Below are positions 61,407-64,000 of a stretch of 64,000 bases of DNA, one piece after another. The position numbers were made by a program, and so were the translations under genes. The stretch lies in assembly GCF_900105205.1 (NCBI RefSeq), contig NZ_FNSQ01000005.1, positions 3,410,001 through 3,474,000 on the forward strand, read 5' to 3'. Source of the DNA: Microbacterium hydrocarbonoxydans. GTDB taxonomy: Bacteria; Actinomycetota; Actinomycetes; Actinomycetales; Microbacteriaceae. Under the pieces are notes generated by a model that worked only from the letters and a program-made list of their open reading frames with translations, was not told the origin of the DNA and did no database searches. The number at the start of each line of letters is the position of its first letter. Within the stretch, counting starts at the first letter, position 1.

Positions 61407-61946
61407 ATGAGGCGGAAGGGCAGAGCGGGCGCGATGTTCCTCTGCGCAATCGTGGCGACGACAACATTCACAGGATGCGCTGTCGAATACCATGGCTATC
61501 CCAGCGGAATAGATGGTGTGCTCTGGCGACAAGTCGCATCCTTCGAAGATCCTCTATCCCAGCGTCTCTACAGTCCCCCAGTTGATGGTCCGACGGCTTA
61601 CCTCGACACCCTTCCTGGCGCACGGTGGGATGGCGACGCCCTCTCAGCGGCTGAGTTCGAGATCGAGCAGGGTGGCATCGTCCTCTACAACATCTCTTCG
61701 ACGGATGCCTTCGCTCACGTCTCGGTGTTCATCGCCTCAGGACCACGACCGGCCATCCCGACCGATGATGGCTATGCCTACAACGGGCCAAGCGAGGTTT
61801 ACACCTGCTACGACGTGAGGGCCGATTTTCGCTCGCAGCCAATGCCGTCAGCAGAACGAGACATCCTCACGAAGTGTCCAACACCCCTCGTGGAACTCTT
61901 AGCCGAGGATGCCGCATTTGCTAGTGGTGAGGTGTTCGACGGGTAG
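61407..61946 (+). CDS. Putative lipoprotein of unknown function
   Basis: A 179-aa protein with basic start, apolar stretch GAMFLCAIVATTTF and lipobox FTGC (Cys about 24). The mature part has two more Cys (VYTCYDVR, LTKCPTP) and a beta-rich look (EFEIEQGGIVLYNISS). No family is recognised. GTG 61401 is an alternative start. Codon use is AT-richer, as in the preceding unknown gene. Confidence 0.6.
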   Translation: MRRKGRAGAMFLCAIVATTTFTGCAVEYHGYPSGIDGVLWRQVASFEDPLSQRLYSPPVDGPTAYLDTLPGARWDGDALSAAEFEIEQGGIVLYNISSTDAFAHVSVFIASGPRPAIPTDDGYAYNGPSEVYTCYDVRADFRSQPMPSAERDILTKCPTPLVELLAEDAAFASGEVFDG

Positions 61947-61985
61947 GCATCGACTTTTTCCGTCCGCCGGCGATCAACGGGAGCT

Positions 61986-62080
61986 GCCGAAAGCGCCTGC
62001 CGAAACGCGCTTCCGGCGAACGTTAGTGGCACCCTCGAAAGCGCACGACACCTGACCTCACCGTAAACGATCGTTTTCGG
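61986..62080. repeat. Inverted-end element, family 3, copy d (95 bp)
   Basis: It starts GCCGAAAGCGCCTGCCGAAA and ends ACCGTAAACGATCGTTTTCGG. It matches copy b in the interior too (GCTTCCGGYGMACGTTWG). Confidence 0.75.
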
Positions 62081-62103
62081 TGGGCTAAGGCGAGCAGGTT
62101 TGA

Positions 62104-62142
62104 ACAGTCGGGGCGGGCATCTGGCGACCCCGCCCCGACTGT
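62104..62142. terminator. Perfect hairpin between convergent lipoprotein genes
   Basis: ACAGTCGGGGCGGG pairs perfectly with CCCGCCCCGACTGT around an 11-nt loop. It lies between the unknown lipoprotein and the rhodanese gene, which converge. Confidence 0.75.
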
Positions 62143-62191
62143 GCATCGCGAGGCAGTGCTCGAGCGATGCGGTGGCGTGCTGTGCACGCAG

Positions 62192-62219
62192 GTACGTGCT
62201 CGTGGGGGCGAGCACGTAC
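62192..62219 (-). terminator. Hairpin at the rhodanese gene end
   Basis: GTACGTGCTC and GAGCACGTAC form a perfect 10-bp stem around an 8-nt G-rich loop, four bases past the rhodanese stop on the minus strand. Confidence 0.7.
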
Positions 62220-62222
62220 GTC

Positions 62223-62588
62223 TCAGGGCTGCACGACGGGGAGGCCTGTCGTGGCGGCGGCGTCTTCCAGGGAGCCGAGGTTGAGGAGGTCGGTGAAGCC
62301 GGCCTGCTTCATCAGGTCGATGGCGACTCCTGCCCGGTTACCTGAACGGCAGTAGACGAGGTAGGTGGCTTCGGGGTCAAGGTCCGGCAGCGCAGCTTGG
62401 AGGTCGCCGCCCGTGACGTCGAGCAGGAGGGCGCCGTCGAGGTGGCCGGTGGCGCGCTCGGCGGGGGTGCGCACGTCGATGATGACCGCGTCGGGGCCGA
62501 GGTCAGCCTGTGGTGTGGGTGTGCTGGCGCAGGAGGTGAGCGTGAGTGCGGTGATGACGGCGAGGGTGGTGAGGGTTAGGCGGCCCAT
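62223..62588 (-). CDS. Rhodanese-domain lipoprotein
   Basis: A 121-aa protein with lipobox LTSC (Cys about 20) and a rhodanese domain: VIIDVRTPAERATGHLDGALLLDV (pieces) and the active-site loop YCRSGNRAGVA with catalytic Cys. It would accept or pass on sulfane sulfur outside the membrane. GAAAGGACGCAC precedes the ATG. It is the last gene of a minus-strand sulfur operon. Confidence 0.9.
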   Translation of the reverse strand: MGRLTLTTLAVITALTLTSCASTPTPQADLGPDAVIIDVRTPAERATGHLDGALLLDVTGGDLQAALPDLDPEATYLVYCRSGNRAGVAIDLMKQAGFTDLLNLGSLEDAAATTGLPVVQP

Positions 62589-62620
62589 GTGCGTCCTTTC
62601 GTTGTGAGGGAGCGAGAGTG

Positions 62621-63139
62621 TCAGCGGTCGCAGGCGCCGTTGGCGCAGTGGCGGGTGGGCTGCCTACTGAAGCGTTGGTGCAGGGCACATCCCGCGCACC
62701 ACCCGAGGGTGGCTTCTAGGAGCAGGACTGTGAAGCAGACTCCGCAGAGCCCGAGAGTCACGGGTAGCGGGACCATTCCAGCGCTCATCGTCACGCACGA
62801 GATAGCAGCGAGACCGAGGGCGAGCCACCAGGCGAAGACCTTCTGCGGCGCGCCCACCCAGTGCCGACGGCGGCGGCGTGTCAGAGCACGGCCGAGGGCG
62901 AGAGTGAGGGACAGCCGGTCGCTGATGAGTACGCGCGTCGTCATGTCGAGGAGGAAGAACATGCCGAACATCTGCAGCGGCCTGATGCTGTCGGAGGCGA
63001 GCGTGATGGTAAGGGCGGTGATGCCTATGGCGAGGAGGATGCCGGCGGCGATGCGGACGGCGTGCTCGTCGAGGACGGGCACCTCGTATCCGTCGACGTG
63101 TTCCCCGGTGCGGGGCGCGGTGTCGGTCGCGTGAGGCAT
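62621..63139 (-). CDS. DUF4395-family membrane protein
   Basis: A 172-aa protein with about four helices (VRIAAGILLAIGITALTI, QMFGMFFLLDMTTRVLI, FAWWLALGLAAISCVTMSAG, VTLGLCGVCFTVLLLEATLGWCAGC). The GWCAGCALHQRF Cys pair and the terminal HCANGACDR cluster are notable and could take part in thiol or persulfide chemistry. DUF4395 genes often neighbour rhodanese and TauE genes. Function is unknown. Confidence 0.85.
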   Translation of the reverse strand: MPHATDTAPRTGEHVDGYEVPVLDEHAVRIAAGILLAIGITALTITLASDSIRPLQMFGMFFLLDMTTRVLISDRLSLTLALGRALTRRRRRHWVGAPQKVFAWWLALGLAAISCVTMSAGMVPLPVTLGLCGVCFTVLLLEATLGWCAGCALHQRFSRQPTRHCANGACDR

Positions 63140-63159
63140 GGGCTTCTTTCTGGTGGTGG

Positions 63160-63930
63160 TCAGGCGGAGAGCGTCTGAATGATGAGGGTGGCGAGCATGG
63201 TCAGCCCCACGGCCAGCACCAGAACCCCGAACCCGGTGCGGATGCCGGCAGCCGGGAGGCGATGCGACAGTGCCAGACCGATGAAGGATCCGGCGACGGC
63301 GAGCGCGGTGAAGGTGAGGACGATGGGCCAGTGGATGGCCACGGTCGTGATCTGGGTGAGGAAGCCGGCGGACGAGTTCACGGCGATGACTAGTAGCGAT
63401 GTCCCCACTGCAGCGGCGATGGGCTGGCCGAGGAAGGTGAGGGCGGGGACGATGAGGAACCCGCCGCCTGCTCCCAGTGCCCCTGTGAGGACTCCCACGC
63501 CGAGTCCCGTACCTGTCGTTCGGATTCCACGGACGACCGGCCGCGTCGGAGGGCGCGCCGCGCGTTCTCGTCGCGGCCGCATCATGGCGATCGCTGTGAC
63601 GATCATGATCGCCGCGAACAGAACGGTGAGCACGGTTTCTGGTAGCAGCTGACCAACCATCCCGCCACCGATTCCCCCGATCAAGCCGGTCGCCGCGAAG
63701 ACGCCGGCGACTTTCCAGCGCACCTCGCGTCGGCGCACACGGAAGGCGGCGGAGACGGCGCTGGTGATAGCGACGACGAAGAGAGAGGAGACGATCGTCT
63801 CCCTCGTTCCGATGCCCAGGACGAGGGAGAAGATGGGGAAAGTGAGGATGGAGCCCCCGCCGCCGAGGAGCCCGAGTGCGACACCGACAAGGGCCGCGAG
63901 AGTCATCGCGAGGATGATGGAGGTGTCCAC
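63160..63930 (-). CDS. TauE/SafE-family sulfite/organosulfur exporter-like permease
   Basis: A 256-aa protein with about eight helices and the family signature LGLLGGGGSILTFPIFSL near the start, repeated as GVLTGALGAGGGFLIVPALTFLG. TauE/SafE proteins move sulfite, sulfoacetate or related anions. With rhodanese genes on each side it likely handles sulfite or thiosulfate from sulfide detoxification. The start is GTG 63930. Confidence 0.9.
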   Translation of the reverse strand: MDTSIILAMTLAALVGVALGLLGGGGSILTFPIFSLVLGIGTRETIVSSLFVVAITSAVSAAFRVRRREVRWKVAGVFAATGLIGGIGGGMVGQLLPETVLTVLFAAIMIVTAIAMMRPRRERAARPPTRPVVRGIRTTGTGLGVGVLTGALGAGGGFLIVPALTFLGQPIAAAVGTSLLVIAVNSSAGFLTQITTVAIHWPIVLTFTALAVAGSFIGLALSHRLPAAGIRTGFGVLVLAVGLTMLATLIIQTLSA

Positions 63931-63947
63931 TCGAGCTCCTCGGCCGC

Positions 63948-64000
63948 TCAGGCGGCCGTCGGCCGAGACGGCGTCGCGGCGAGCCAGGCGTTGTAGCTGC
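63948..64000 (-). CDS. C-terminal end of a gene cut by the window edge (possibly rhodanese-like)
   Basis: Only the last 16 codons are present, ending SYNAWLAATPSRPTAA. The YNAWLAA pattern recalls the end of rhodanese domains, which would fit the sulfur operon, but 16 residues cannot prove it. It lies 17 bases upstream of the TauE/SafE gene on the same strand, so it is probably in the same operon. Confidence 0.45.
   Translation of the reverse strand, partial: SYNAWLAATPSRPTAA

Overview
The window is chromosomal DNA of a high-GC actinobacterium. Codon choice, the actinobacterial gene families, many GTG starts and 4-bp gene overlaps all fit Microbacteriaceae, most likely Microbacterium (inference). 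I see no rRNA, tRNA, CRISPR array, prophage or transposase gene. About 66 genes are supported, mostly in short operons with palindromic elements between them.

Layout. 0.1-10.5 kb: small alarmone synthetase, a VanZ/RDD membrane protein, a KimA-type K+ transporter, a MocR regulator/EamA exporter pair, and an ECF42-like sigma factor with its DGPF (YCII) partner. 10.6-18.6 kb: the kdp high-affinity K+ system (27-aa ORF, kdpF, kdpA with a one-base frameshift, kdpB, kdpC, kdpD, kdpE). The kdp and kimA upstream regions carry the same array of 11-bp direct repeats, which points to one potassium regulon under an OmpR-type regulator, probably KdpE. 18.9-22.1 kb: TspO-like protein, TetR/hydrolase pair with two operators, lipoprotein. 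22.3-27.2 kb: iron-siderophore uptake (SIP reductase, FecE, two FecCD permeases, binding protein) behind two DtxR/IdeR-like boxes. 27.3-39.4 kb: cold-shock protein, a large LuxR (LAL) regulator, SRPBCC, FUSC, AlkD-like, PutP, DeoD, and a Ski2-like helicase.

39.3-45.1 kb is a glycopeptide-resistance-like cluster. vanRS-like genes diverge from a tightly coupled vanY, alanine/serine racemase, D-Ala-D-X ligase, acyltransferase-3 operon. The last gene and the racemase look like the two halves of VanT encoded separately. 45.3-57.7 kb: azoreductase/HxlR, Zn-ribbon SDR, two beta-propeller lipoproteins behind a Zur box (one is AztD), a protealysin-like M4 protease with an emfourin-like inhibitor and an unknown third gene, RNase HI with a long tail, a FAD monooxygenase/TetR pair, and AHSA1/ArsR. 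57.8-64 kb: a sulfur-related segment (MerR, SulP transporter, rhodanese lipoprotein, DUF4395, TauE/SafE, partial rhodanese-like gene) with two unknown genes, punctuated by its own repeat family.

Intergenic space is unusually structured. At least three families of near-constant-length elements (about 86, 86 and 96 bp) with conserved inverted ends and variable cores sit mostly at gene 3' ends, alongside several minisatellites.
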